A DNA stretch of 36,063 nt, taken from positions 1 through 36,063 of the forward strand of contig JADDQZ010000045.1 in the NCBI GenBank assembly GCA_016781085.1, given 5' to 3'. The translations under genes were made by a program, and so were the position numbers. Shown here one piece after another: positions 21,189-29,695 of the stretch. How positions within the stretch are numbered: position 1 is the first letter of the stretch; each line of letters starts with the position of its first letter. The notes below the pieces were generated by a model. The model was not told the DNA's origin. It saw nothing but the letters and a program-made list of their open reading frames with translations, and did no database searches. The stretch comes from Actinomycetota bacterium (GTDB taxonomy: Bacteria; Actinomycetota; Thermoleophilia; Solirubrobacterales; Solirubrobacteraceae).

Positions 21189-22652
21189 TCACTGGTCCAG
21201 AGCCACGTCCGAGTCCGGAGCCGGCACGTCCGCTGCTTGATCGGCTTGAGCGCCCACAGGTGGCGTGTCGGAGCCGCCGGCCGACTCACCGGTGCCGCCG
21301 CCCGGCTCCTCGGCGCCGTCGATGCCCGTGTCCGCTGCCGCGCCCGCCGGGGCTGCCACGGGCGTGGCCGAATCGGCGATGACGTCGAGAGCCTTGCGCT
21401 GCGTGAGCTCTTCCCGTGCCTGATCCAGCCGGCCGGACTTGTCGAGCTGCTTGAAGAGCTCTTCAGGCGTGGTCTGCTCTTGCTGGGCCGCTTGAGTGAG
21501 GGCTTCGACTATTTCCTCGTCTTCGGGCACGATTTTCTCGGCTGCGGCGACCGCGGTGAGCACCGCTTCACGCTTGAGCGCGTGCCGCGCGTCTTCCTTG
21601 CCTTGCTCGACTATCTCGTCTTCGGTGCGCCCGGAGATCTGGAGAAACATCTCCTTGCTGATGCCCTGATGTGACAGCGAGTGCAGGGTCTGGTTCCAGA
21701 TGTCGCGCGCGTAGGCGTCGACCAACGGATCGGGCACTTCGACGGTCGCGCGTTCGACAGCGGCGTCGACTGCCGCCTGGCGGTACTCGCGCTCGATCGC
21801 GGCGGTCTCGCTGGCTCCCAGGCGCTCGCGGATGTCGGCTTTGAGCTCGTCGAGCGAGTCGAAGCCGGCGTTTGATGCGAACTCGTCGTCGAGCTCGGGT
21901 TTGCGCGGCTCCTTGACTTCCTTGACCTCGACTTCGAACTTGGCTTCTTGGCCGGCGAGCTCCTCGGCGCCGTAGTCCTCGGGAAAGGTGATGTTCAGGA
22001 TGCGGTCCTCGCCGGCAGCGGCACCCTCGAGCTGGTCTTCGAAGCCCGGAACGAGCTGTCCAGACCCGAGCTCAATCGTCTGGCCGCGTGCCTCGCCGCC
22101 TTCGAAGTAGTCGCCGTCGACCGAGCCCTTGAAGTCGATGACCAGATAGTCGCCCTTGCGCGCGGGCCGCACGACGGTCTCCAGGCTCATCATCTTCTCG
22201 CGCAGCTGCTCGAGCTCCTGCTGCACGCTTTCGTCGGAAACCGACGCTTCGCGGCGGGGGACTTCGAGTCCCTTGTACTCCCCCAGCTCGGCTTTGGGGC
22301 GCACGCCGATTTCGATCGAAAAGCGCAGCGGCTCGCCGGCCTGCGGAAGATCCCCAAAGTCCAAATCGGGTTCGCCGATGGTTGGCACGCGCGCGTCCTG
22401 CAGCGCCGCTGCGTACCAACCCGGGAGTGAGTCGCGCACCGCTTCGTCGAGCACCGTCTCACGCCCCATGCGCTTCATGACGACACCGGGCGGAGTCTTG
22501 CCCTGTCGGAAGCCGGGTACCCGAAGGGTCCGGCCCATCTGGCGAGCGGTCTGCTCGAGGCGCTTTTCAATCTCCTGGGCGGCGACTTCCGCTTCGATGC
22601 GGACGCGAGATTCAGGGAGGTCTGTGACGGTGGTGGTGACAGGAACGGCCAT
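21189..22652 (-). CDS. tig: Trigger factor, ribosome-associated chaperone
   Basis: 487-residue chaperone and peptidyl-prolyl isomerase that binds nascent chains at the ribosome exit. The ribosome-docking signature [12 protein letters not shown] is in the N-terminal domain, the FKBP-type PPIase domain spans about residues 150-250 ([20 protein letters not shown]), and the long helical C-terminal domain follows. It exceeds the usual 430-450 residues through an Ala/Gly/Asp-rich acidic tail of about 70 residues. The ATG at 22652 gives the family start [19 protein letters not shown] and sits 9 bases after a TATGGT element. tig-clpP-clpX is a classic arrangement. Confidence 0.95.
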   Translation of the reverse strand: MAVPVTTTVTDLPESRVRIEAEVAAQEIEKRLEQTARQMGRTLRVPGFRQGKTPPGVVMKRMGRETVLDEAVRDSLPGWYAAALQDARVPTIGEPDLDFGDLPQAGEPLRFSIEIGVRPKAELGEYKGLEVPRREASVSDESVQQELEQLREKMMSLETVVRPARKGDYLVIDFKGSVDGDYFEGGEARGQTIELGSGQLVPGFEDQLEGAAAGEDRILNITFPEDYGAEELAGQEAKFEVEVKEVKEPRKPELDDEFASNAGFDSLDELKADIRERLGASETAAIEREYRQAAVDAAVERATVEVPDPLVDAYARDIWNQTLHSLSHQGISKEMFLQISGRTEDEIVEQGKEDARHALKREAVLTAVAAAEKIVPEDEEIVEALTQAAQQEQTTPEELFKQLDKSGRLDQAREELTQRKALDVIADSATPVAAPAGAAADTGIDGAEEPGGGTGESAGGSDTPPVGAQADQAADVPAPDSDVALDQ

Positions 22653-22662
22653 GGAACGCAGA

Positions 22663-22668
22663 CCATAC
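22663..22668 (-). promoter_or_regulatory. Candidate -10 (TATGGT) for tig, near-leaderless
   Basis: TATGGT on the - strand ends 10 bases before the chosen tig ATG, which lacks a ribosome site. The spacing fits near-leaderless actinobacterial genes. An alternative GTG start further upstream (about 22682) would place the element inside the gene. Confidence 0.3.
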
Positions 22669-22846
22669 CGGCGCAGACTCACTGACTCCTTTGCCGCCTG
22701 GCTGGTCTGCGGAGCGCCCGGGCGCTGGTATTCGGCCACGCTCACCGTCGTGACTGCCCTGGCAAGCGTGATAAGGATGCGCCGGCCGCCACGCTGACCC
22801 GCCTGCGCGCGCAGCTTTGCCTGAGTCCACCTACGTCAGTTCCGAG

Positions 22847-23221
22847 ATGCCTGAACAGATCACCGTTCGCGGTCGCCAAGCCGCCATCACCATCGAGCTC
22901 AACACCTCCGACACGGCCGCGGAGTTGCTCAAGCAGCTTCCGTTCGACGCGCGCGCCCAGATCTGGGGCGACGAGATCTACTTCTCTTCTCCCGTCGACG
23001 CCGACAACGCTCCGGGCGACGAAGCCACCGTCGCAGTCGCAGACGTCGCCTATTGGCCTCCTGGGAAGGCGATCTGCCTGTTCTACGGCCCGACGCCGAT
23101 CAGCACCGACGACCGCCCGGTCGCAGCAAATCCGGTCACCGTGGTGGGACGGATCATCGACGGGCTCGAGGATTGCCGCAGGGTCGGTTCAGGTGAGATT
23201 CTCGCGATCGAGCGAGGTTGA
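22847..23221 (+). CDS. Cyclophilin-like fold protein (TM1367 family)
   Basis: 124-residue protein matching the cyclophilin-like DUF369/TM1367 family: an N-terminal ITIELNTSDTAAELLKQLPF strand-helix unit, then IWGDEIYFSSPV, VADVAYWPPGKAICLFYGP, and TPISTDDRP. The fold is like cyclophilin, but the family lacks proven prolyl-isomerase activity and its function is unknown. I chose the ATG at 22847 over a TTG at 22817 because the family sequence begins just after it; neither has a ribosome site. It is transcribed divergently from tig, a folding factor, though this may be coincidence. The 120 bases after it, toward the converging CBS gene, hold nothing recognisable. Confidence 0.8.
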   Translation: MPEQITVRGRQAAITIELNTSDTAAELLKQLPFDARAQIWGDEIYFSSPVDADNAPGDEATVAVADVAYWPPGKAICLFYGPTPISTDDRPVAANPVTVVGRIIDGLEDCRRVGSGEILAIERG

Positions 23222-23341
23222 AGGTGTCGGAGAATTCGCCGGGCTTCCCGCGATACGACGCCGCACTCATCCCATAAGAGGCCGCATCACACGGTGAGCG
23301 AGGCGTTGAGCGTGACGCCCTGACTCTGCTGAGCCTGTCCG

Positions 23342-23815
23342 TCAGCTTTCGGCGACTTGCCCGAGGAACTCCCGTGCCAGCGACTTGAAGAACTCGGCGC
23401 GGTCGATTACGCCCAGGATCCGCTCGTCGTCGATCACGGGAAGGATGAGAACGCGGTGGTGGAGGAAGGTCTCAACCACCTGTAGATCTGAGGCGCTCGG
23501 GCGGATTTCCACGTGCTCGGTGTTCATGAACGCGCTGACCGGATCGCCGGACGCGCTTGCTCGGCGCTCGATCGTCTCGTCGAGGGCGGCTGTGATAACG
23601 GCGGCAGACGAGAGCTGGCCGACGTAACGCGGGAACAGGGCTTGGAAGAACTCGCGCTCGCCGAACACGCCGACGAAGCGTCCGCGGTCGTCCGCCACGG
23701 GCAGCGACCGCACTCCGCTTTCAAGCAACGTCGATACCGCGGAAGCGACGGTCTCTGACGGCGACAACACCGGAGTGGTGCGAACGAGGCGGGCGATGGG
23801 ATTGGACCGAGACAC
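23342..23815 (-). CDS. CBS-domain pair protein
   Basis: 157 residues forming two CBS domains (about 8-60 and 90-150) and nothing else. The second half shows HHRVLILPVIDDERILGVIDRAEFF, the characteristic CBS strand-helix pattern, and the first VRSLPVADDRGRFVGVFGEREFF. CBS pairs usually sense adenine nucleotides or S-adenosyl compounds and regulate a partner. It starts with GTG 5 bases after the stop of the antiporter gene, so the two are almost certainly in one transcript and it may gate that transporter. The partner role is inference. Confidence 0.9.
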   Translation of the reverse strand: MSRSNPIARLVRTTPVLSPSETVASAVSTLLESGVRSLPVADDRGRFVGVFGEREFFQALFPRYVGQLSSAAVITAALDETIERRASASGDPVSAFMNTEHVEIRPSASDLQVVETFLHHRVLILPVIDDERILGVIDRAEFFKSLAREFLGQVAES

Positions 23816-23820
23816 CGGGA

Positions 23821-25071
23821 TCAGAGGTAGCGCAACGCGACGTAAAGCGCGGCAAGGAGGGTGGACACAAGCGTGGCGGGCACGCCGGCCTTCAGGAAGG
23901 TGACAAACGTAATGGGCCGACCCGCCCGTTCAGCGAGCCCCGCCGCCGCCACGTTGGCCGCGGCCGCGACGAGCGTCGCGTTGCCGCCGAAGCACGCTCC
24001 GAGCGCGAGCGCCCACCAATAGGCATCGTCGTGATCGCCGCCGAGGTCCTCCACCACGGGAATCATCGCGGCGGTGAACGGGATGTTGTCGACCAGCGCC
24101 GAGCCGATCACCGAAACCCACATGATTCCCATCAGCTCGGCCGTCCGGTTGCCTTGAGTCACGGAAGCGATGCCCTCGGCGACGTTGTCGATGGCTCCCG
24201 TCGCTTCCAATGCCCCGACCATCACGAACAAGCCCAGGAAGAAGAACAAAGTGGGCCATTCGATTTCCGACAGCGCGCGCTCGATCGGCCGCGTCGTGGT
24301 CAACAGCATCAGCGTGGCGCCACCGAGCGCCACTGTGGCGGGCTCGAGATGCAGCGCCTTGTGAGCGAAGAACACGAGGATCGTCCCGACGAGGATCGGC
24401 ACGGTGCGGCGCAGCTCCGCGGGATCTTCGATCGCCGCGCCGGCGTCGAGCGCCATTACGCGGTTGCGCGCCTCCGGCGCTATCTGTAGCCGCGGGCGGT
24501 AAGCGAGATAAAGGCCGGCGGTCACGACCGCCCAGGCGAGCGCCGCGATGGGCGCGAGGTTCACGATGAATGCGACGAACGACAACCCCGTCGCGCCGGC
24601 GATCATGATGTTCGGGGGGTCGCCGATCAGCGTCGCCGTGCCCCCCAGGTTCGAAGCGATCACTTCGATGATCACCAGCGGGATCGGATCGAAGTCCAGC
24701 GCGTCGGCCAGCAGGAAGGTCATCGGCACGATCAGCAGGACCGTCGTGAGGTTGTCCAGGAACGCCGACAAGAGCGCCGTGATTCCGGCCAGGGCGAAAG
24801 TCACTGCCAGCGGACGGCCTCCCGAAAGCTGTCCCGCGCGGATCGCGAGCCAGTTGTAGACGCCGGTGTGCTCGGTCAGCTTGACCATGATCATCATCCC
24901 GGCCAGCAACCCGAGCGTGTTGAAGTCGATCGCCTCGATCGCCTGTTCTTGCTCGAGCGTGTACGTGACCAGCATCGCGATGGCGCCCACCATCGCGACT
25001 TTCGTGCGGTCTACGCGCTCGCTGGCGATCAGCGCCAGCGCCACGGCGAAGATGACGACCGAGAGGATCAA
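23821..25071 (-). CDS. NhaD/ArsB-type ion transporter (SLC13-like permease)
   Basis: 416-residue integral membrane protein with about eleven helices of the IT superfamily (ArsB, NhaD, P-protein). Diagnostic segments: AFLDNLTTVLLIVP, ATLIGDPPNIMIAGATG, LVDNIPFTAAMIPVV in the second half, and CFGGNATLVAAAANVAAAG. The two repeated halves, each with a xDNxxxxA element, fit the inverted-repeat architecture. Substrate may be Na+/H+ exchange or an oxyanion such as arsenite; no arsenic genes are near, so antiport is slightly favoured. The start is a TTG at 25071 without an obvious ribosome site, and a start further upstream cannot be excluded. Confidence 0.88.
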   Translation of the reverse strand: MILSVVIFAVALALIASERVDRTKVAMVGAIAMLVTYTLEQEQAIEAIDFNTLGLLAGMMIMVKLTEHTGVYNWLAIRAGQLSGGRPLAVTFALAGITALLSAFLDNLTTVLLIVPMTFLLADALDFDPIPLVIIEVIASNLGGTATLIGDPPNIMIAGATGLSFVAFIVNLAPIAALAWAVVTAGLYLAYRPRLQIAPEARNRVMALDAGAAIEDPAELRRTVPILVGTILVFFAHKALHLEPATVALGGATLMLLTTTRPIERALSEIEWPTLFFFLGLFVMVGALEATGAIDNVAEGIASVTQGNRTAELMGIMWVSVIGSALVDNIPFTAAMIPVVEDLGGDHDDAYWWALALGACFGGNATLVAAAANVAAAGLAERAGRPITFVTFLKAGVPATLVSTLLAALYVALRYL

Positions 25072-25215
25072 GACGCCGGTGCGATCAGCAACGCGGCGCG
25101 GCGGACACGGAGCGAGCGCACCGCCCGATTCCTAGCACGATGCCCCTGCCGAGGCGCCCACAGCTCTCCGCCAGCGCAGTGCGCAGGAGCCTCCAAATGC
25201 CCCCACAGGAACTTC

Positions 25216-25254
25216 AAGAGGGCGGGCGCGACCCGGGCGCCCGCCCTCTTTTGT
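25216..25254 (+). terminator. Strong intrinsic terminator, + orientation
   Basis: Perfect 14-bp stem (25216-25229 with 25237-25250) and a 7-base loop, ending in CTTTTG on the + strand. On the - strand the stem is followed by only TTGAAGTT, so it works best for + transcripts, yet no + gene lies upstream for 2 kb. It may still end the desaturase transcript in the other direction. The rest of the gap 25072-25364 shows nothing recognised. Confidence 0.75.
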
Positions 25255-25364
25255 AAGAACTGCAATCCCGAACCGCAATCCCGGCGGAGCCGAACGAGTC
25301 AGCGTGCCGATCGGTTCGCCGGCAAGCGGCTACATCGGGCGTCCGCTGGCCGTTGCGCGGATTG

Positions 25365-26273
25365 CTAGGCGGCAGCCTTATCCCGTGCGTGCGCGGCGAG
25401 CTTCTGCTGCTGGCGCTCCGGCGGGATGATCGTCACGTTCCAAGCCAGGCCGACCTTCTGCATCGCCTTGATGATCCACGCCGAGACGTCGATCTCGTAC
25501 CAGCGCAGGCCATGCTCGGCCGACCGCGGGAAGGCGTGATGGTTGTGATGCCAGGACTCGCCGAACGACGGCAGCGCAAGCCAGAAGACGTTGGTCGAGT
25601 GATCTTCGACGTCAAAGCGCCGGCGTCCCGTGAAGTGGCAGACGGAATTGATCGACCAAGTCACGTGGTGTTGGAAGAACATCCGCACGGGACCTCCCCA
25701 CAGGAGTGCGGTGAGTCCGCCCTTGAGGTTGCCGTCGATCGCCCAGCCCATCAAGAAAGGAATCGCCAGGCCAAGAAGCACGAACCAGTGGAAGTTGCGG
25801 TTGATCTTCCGCATGCCGGGATCTTCTGTGAGGTCGCGTGCGTACTGGCTGCGCTGTGCCGTGCCGTGATTGACGAGCAGCCACCCCATGTGTGCGTGGT
25901 ACAGGCCGACTAGAGCGCCCTTCCAGCCCTCCTGATGGTGCAGGTGCGGTGAATGCGGATCGCCGGGCTGATCGGTGTGGGCGTGGTGCTTGCGATGGTC
26001 GGCGACCCAATCGATCACCGGGCCCTGCACCGCCATCTGGCCCAGGATCGCCCAGAAGTACTGGAGCGGCTTGTGGGTCTGGAACGCGCGATGCGTGAGC
26101 AAGCGGTGAAAGCCGATCGTCACGCCAAGGCCGGCCAGGCAGTACATGATGAAGAAGATGAAGAGGTCGCTGCCATCGACGAGGCGGTTCCAGAGCAGAA
26201 CCACCGCCGCGATGAAGGCGATGAAGGGAACGACCACCACGAATAGGTTGGCCGCTTTCTCGAATCGGGTCAT
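25365..26273 (-). CDS. Membrane fatty acid (acyl-CoA / acyl-lipid) desaturase
   Basis: 302-residue di-iron desaturase of the Delta-9 type that introduces a double bond into acyl chains at the membrane. Three histidine boxes are present: HRLLTH, HRKHHAH and HNHHAF, with the third followed by PRSAEHGLRWYEID as in acyl-CoA desaturases. About four membrane helices lie in pairs around the boxes. The ATG at 26273 is preceded by TAGGCT with exactly 7 bases between, a leaderless layout, which argues against the ATG at 26306. It likely controls membrane fluidity. Substrate form (CoA or lipid) is not decided by the sequence. Confidence 0.93.
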   Translation of the reverse strand: MTRFEKAANLFVVVVPFIAFIAAVVLLWNRLVDGSDLFIFFIMYCLAGLGVTIGFHRLLTHRAFQTHKPLQYFWAILGQMAVQGPVIDWVADHRKHHAHTDQPGDPHSPHLHHQEGWKGALVGLYHAHMGWLLVNHGTAQRSQYARDLTEDPGMRKINRNFHWFVLLGLAIPFLMGWAIDGNLKGGLTALLWGGPVRMFFQHHVTWSINSVCHFTGRRRFDVEDHSTNVFWLALPSFGESWHHNHHAFPRSAEHGLRWYEIDVSAWIIKAMQKVGLAWNVTIIPPERQQQKLAAHARDKAAA

Positions 26274-26280
26274 GGGTTGG

Positions 26281-26286
26281 AGCCTA
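26281..26286 (-). promoter_or_regulatory. Candidate -10 (TAGGCT) for a leaderless desaturase transcript
   Basis: TAGGCT on the - strand, 7 bases, then ATG. This fits TANNNT-N7-ATG, the commonest layout of leaderless genes in Actinobacteria. No -35 match at 16-18 bases. Confidence 0.45.
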
Positions 26287-26399
26287 CGGACTATCGCCGG
26301 CCCCATCTCGTCGTCCAGACCTAAGTGATGTGCGGCGTTTTCAGCATGGAGCTACAAAGCGCCCCTCCATCGGTCCGACCTCGGGCTGCTCGCGTGCGC

Positions 26400-28313
26400 T
26401 TAGGCCTTGGCCTTCTCAGGTACTTCGGAAGCGGCGATGCACCGAATGTCGTAAATCTCGTTGGTCTTGTTGACCCATGTGCGACAGGCCCGCGGTAGCC
26501 GCAACACGGCGAGCGGACCTCGTCTGACACCGTGTACGACCGCCTTGCCGTACGGCCGCATCCTCCACGTGCGCCACCTGACCTCCCCGTCACGCATCAC
26601 TTCGCGGAGCACAGCATCTCGCCGCACCCATAGATGCGTCGCTCCGTAGCTGGCGTTGAGCGCGCCGATGGCGCGCGGAGACTGGCCGTAGAAGGCCTCG
26701 AGCAAAGTCAGCATGCGCTCACGACTCTTCAAGAAATAGTCAGGCTCGTAGGACATCACGAGCTTCGTCGACATGACCACCGGCCGTTGAGCGCTGAATG
26801 GCAGGCAATTCATGTCATAGGGATCGCCGGCGATCACGGCGTCTTTGGGCAGCGTCTGCATGTACTGCGTGGCCGCCACCTCGGGACAACGCTCACCCAT
26901 GGGCTGGCGGTCGGGCAGCGATAGGAGCACCGCGACTAGCGTCACCCCAGACACCGCAGCGCCATAGGCAACTCGCTCGCCGGGCGGCAAGCGCTGGATC
27001 AGCAGAGCGCCGGCAGCAGCGAGGACCACGGCCGCCGCGACGCCGATGTACGTCGTCTCAGAGGCAAGCCCATCCACAGGCTTGGCCGGACCGAGCGGGA
27101 ACACATGAACCGCGAAGTAGTAGAGCGGCAGCGGCGCGAGCAACAGCGCGAACGCCAGCGTCCGTGACGCCCGGCGCCGTGACAGCGCCTCCCAAGTCGG
27201 CTTGATCGAGACTGCGATGGCGATCGCGAAGAAGGCGAGCAGCGGATAGGTGTAGCGATGCGGCAGGTAGAGCTCGAACAAGACGAACTGCGCCACCGTG
27301 TAGGCGCCGAGAGCCGCCACCGCAAGCGCCAGAACTTCGGGGCGCACGAGCCTCAGGTTCAGCGGGCGCACCAGGAGCAAGGCGAGCGCCGCGAGCGCGA
27401 TGATGCTGCCTGAACTGCCCAAGTCGAAGCCGGAGCGGTTCTGCTTGAAATACTGGATGTTGGACTTGGTGAAGAAGTGCAGCGGACCCCATTCGCCGAA
27501 CTCGGGGTACTGGCGGGCCTGCGCTTCGGTGAAGACGTCCGACGAACCGGCGCCAGAAAGGGCGGGCGGACCGAGGATCAGCCCGAACATGACCACCACG
27601 GCCATCACCGCAAAGCCGGCACGCCGCCGGTCCAGCCGGGGCCGCCAGCCTTTCCATTCAAAGACCGTGAGGACGAGCACGCCCACGGCCAAAAGAGCCG
27701 CCGGTGGGTAGAAGAGCGCCGCGCCGGAGGCCGCGAGTGCGGCGGCCAGCGGGTGGCGCCTGATGGCGAGCAGCACCGTGAGTAACACCGCGACCTGAAC
27801 GAAGGCACGGGGAAAGCCGCCGTAGAAGCGATGGATGTCACTTAGGGCGAGGAATAACGCCGCGGCCAGCCACGCCGCCACCTTCCAGTCAGTGTGCTCG
27901 CGCACGACCAGAAAGACCAACCATCCCGAAGCCGCCATCAGCCCGATCCCCAGCCACTCGCCGAAAACGACCGGGTCCACAACGTTGCTGGCCAGTCGGA
28001 AGAGCGCTTGATAGCCCTCCGGGTACCGCCCCGACTCGCGTAGAAGGGACGTCAAGCCGTCGTTGAACAGCTCTGGGTCCTGAAACGAGCGCATCCAGTA
28101 GTGGTGGACAAGCACGTCGCTTTGCACGACGTCGTCGCGCAGGAAGTTCCACGAAGCCAATACGGAGGCAATGAGGCACGCGACCAAGGCGGCAAGACCC
28201 TCCAAGACCGCGCTTGTGTGCGAGCGCGCGCTCCACCTCGGCGGCGCAGCGAGGTTCTCGCCTAACGGCGCTGAGCGCTCCTGTTCAGGAGGATGAGCCT
28301 TTTGCAGGGGCAT
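26400..28313 (-). CDS. Large polytopic membrane protein, GT-C glycosyltransferase-like
   Basis: About 637 residues: a charged cytoplasmic leader, about eleven hydrophobic helices, and a C-terminal soluble domain of about 170 residues. The first loop after helix 1 carries acidic residues (LRDDVVQSDVLVHHYW), as in GT-C polyprenyl-sugar transferases, and the C-terminal part (YMQTLPKDAVIAGDPYDMN, ATHLWVRRD) resembles the extracytoplasmic domains of such enzymes. No named family was recognised with certainty. The start is ATG 28313 or GTG 28349; neither has a clear ribosome site. It faces the divergent 32-residue ORF. The 126 bases toward the desaturase hold the desaturase promoter only. Confidence 0.65.
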   Translation of the reverse strand: MPLQKAHPPEQERSAPLGENLAAPPRWSARSHTSAVLEGLAALVACLIASVLASWNFLRDDVVQSDVLVHHYWMRSFQDPELFNDGLTSLLRESGRYPEGYQALFRLASNVVDPVVFGEWLGIGLMAASGWLVFLVVREHTDWKVAAWLAAALFLALSDIHRFYGGFPRAFVQVAVLLTVLLAIRRHPLAAALAASGAALFYPPAALLAVGVLVLTVFEWKGWRPRLDRRRAGFAVMAVVVMFGLILGPPALSGAGSSDVFTEAQARQYPEFGEWGPLHFFTKSNIQYFKQNRSGFDLGSSGSIIALAALALLLVRPLNLRLVRPEVLALAVAALGAYTVAQFVLFELYLPHRYTYPLLAFFAIAIAVSIKPTWEALSRRRASRTLAFALLLAPLPLYYFAVHVFPLGPAKPVDGLASETTYIGVAAAVVLAAAGALLIQRLPPGERVAYGAAVSGVTLVAVLLSLPDRQPMGERCPEVAATQYMQTLPKDAVIAGDPYDMNCLPFSAQRPVVMSTKLVMSYEPDYFLKSRERMLTLLEAFYGQSPRAIGALNASYGATHLWVRRDAVLREVMRDGEVRWRTWRMRPYGKAVVHGVRRGPLAVLRLPRACRTWVNKTNEIYDIRCIAASEVPEKAKA

Positions 28314-28421
28314 GAGTCGAGACGACTTGACGCGCGACTCGGCCGGCACCCACTCGCGTGAAGCAATCGTAGAAGTCGGGGCTCACGCTTGCCCAACGCC
28401 GCCCCAGGGAAGCCCCTAGGC

Positions 28422-28520
28422 ATGTTCTTCTTTTTCTCCAGCCGTATGGGCTGCTTGGGTTCGCTCGTGGTTTCCGCAGTGCTAACCCTGGTGCTGTTGC
28501 TGCTGCTCGGGATCCTCTGA
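28422..28520 (+). CDS. 32-residue hydrophobic miniprotein
   Basis: ORF starting MFFFFSSRMGCLGS, then one membrane helix of about 18 residues (VVSAVLTLVLLLLLGIL) to the stop. AGGGAAG lies about 12 bases upstream, a somewhat distant ribosome site. The pattern of a phenylalanine run, an SxRxGCLGS turn and one helix matches small hypothetical proteins I recall from many actinobacterial genomes; no function is known. It stands alone between divergent and convergent genes, so it likely has its own promoter in 28350-28421. Confidence 0.65.
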   Translation: MFFFFSSRMGCLGSLVVSAVLTLVLLLLLGIL

Positions 28521-28577
28521 CCTAAGCGGCGCCGGAGTTCAGGTGGCTTGGAACCAAGTCAGCCGGAAGCGGCACCG

Positions 28578-28979
28578 TCACTCGTTTTTGAGCTGTGCGA
28601 GGAACTCCACCAGGGCCCTCTTGTCGCTTGCGGGCATGTCTCGGTAAGACGGCATCGGCGACGGCGGGTTGTCGAGGATCTTGTGCAGTTGTTCGACGTC
28701 GTAGCGGCTTCCCACAGTGGTCAAGTCCGGCCCGGGACCACGGCTTCCACTTTCGGCGAACTCGTGGCATGCCAGGCAGTTCGAAGACTCGGCAACTTCC
28801 TTGCCCGCCACGTAGCGTGGCTCGACCGGGATGCGGATCTCGGCGGAGCCGGCCTCAGCTGCTCGGGACGGACCGCAGCCGGACGACACCGTTGCAAGCA
28901 CCAGAGCCGCCAGCAGCGCCGCCCAACGGTGCGCTCCCGGCCCGGCTGACGTCGCCCGCTCTCGCTCCGAGGACTTCAA
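28578..28979 (-). CDS. Lipoprotein cytochrome c
   Basis: 133-residue c-type cytochrome. The N-terminus has a lipoprotein signal: hydrophobic WAALLAALVLATVSSG followed by the lipobox Cys (VSSGC). The heme site is CLACH within SSNCLACHEFAES, and a distal Met is likely in MPSYRDMP. The fold length fits a small monoheme class I cytochrome tethered to the outer face of the membrane. The TTG start at 28979 overlaps the stop of the LURP-one gene (TTGA), a start that gives the signal peptide directly; the longer frame to 29081 lies inside that gene. CcdA and a TlpA-like protein nearby fit heme attachment outside the cytoplasm. Confidence 0.88.
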   Translation of the reverse strand: MKSSERERATSAGPGAHRWAALLAALVLATVSSGCGPSRAAEAGSAEIRIPVEPRYVAGKEVAESSNCLACHEFAESGSRGPGPDLTTVGSRYDVEQLHKILDNPPSPMPSYRDMPASDKRALVEFLAQLKNE

Positions 28980-29458
28980 TCGCGTTCCAGCGCATCGATG
29001 CAGATGGCGATCGCCAGGGCGAGCACGGCGTCTTGGTTGGCCTCCACCGAGAGCCCGTAAGCGTCCCGAACGGAGAACCACCGCTTGGAGACCTCGCCGA
29101 GGCGCGTGCCGTTTTCCCAGTCGATCGTGAACTCGTGGTTGAACAGGTCACCCTTGACGTCGAGCACGCCGCCGCCCGCCAACTGGACCCGGAATGTGTC
29201 GCGCAGCGGCGAGATCAGCGCCTTGGAAACCGATGCCAGCTCTTGGCCCTGACGCTCGATCGCGAGTGTCTTGTGCAGGCGCAGACGGCGCTCTTGGATC
29301 TTGAGCAGCTGCTGCCCGTCTGGCGTTTCGATCACGTACGTGTCGCGCAGGCGCATGACCTTGCCGTCGACGTGGAAGATCTTGTCCCCCGACTCGTCTT
29401 CGACCCAGAAGTCGTCTCCGAGCGCGATCAGCTTCTTGCGGATGAGGTAATTGGGCAC
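28976..29458 (-). CDS. LURP-one-related / scramblase-like protein
   Basis: 160 residues in a repeated beta pattern: YLIRKKLIALGDDFWVEDESG, then KVMRLRDTYVIETPDGQQL, KIQERRLRLHKTLAIERQG, and a final helix ALAIAICIDALERD. This is the tubby-like beta-barrel of LURP-one-related proteins (DUF567, YxjI), whose bacterial role is unknown; eukaryotic relatives include phospholipid scramblases. The terminal hydrophobic helix packs inside the barrel in solved family members. It is co-translated with the cytochrome c gene through the TTGA overlap. No signal peptide is present. Confidence 0.85.
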   Translation of the reverse strand: MPNYLIRKKLIALGDDFWVEDESGDKIFHVDGKVMRLRDTYVIETPDGQQLLKIQERRLRLHKTLAIERQGQELASVSKALISPLRDTFRVQLAGGGVLDVKGDLFNHEFTIDWENGTRLGEVSKRWFSVRDAYGLSVEANQDAVLALAIAICIDALERD

Positions 29459-29695
29459 GAGAAGCTCATTCCCCGTGGCGGTGACCGGCGAACCGCGATC
29501 GTTGTGCGCCGGCTCCGCGCCAACATGGTTCGACGCTGGTCCGCGATGTCGAACCGGCCGACATCACCGCAACGGTGCCGTTCTTCAGCTTGGCGACAAC
29601 GCGACAACACGAGCCGGCCGCGCCAGATGCGCGGCTCGGCAGCGGCGCGAAGAGCCGCGGACTACGGTTTGTAGTGGCTACGGGGAACTCCGGTC

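Noticed and set aside
25100-25215. Known RNA (6S, SRP RNA, RNase P, 6C) before the terminator
   Set aside because: None of the conserved cores of these RNAs could be found; a C-rich GCCCCCACAGG is too little for 6C RNA.
25068-25265. 65-codon - strand frame in the desaturase-antiporter gap
   Set aside because: It runs through the terminator hairpin and shows no family resemblance.
28595-29674. 359-codon + frame opposite cytochrome c and LURP-one
   Set aside because: Shadow of two supported - strand genes; only its last few codons lie in the TlpA leader region and they do not look like a signal peptide.
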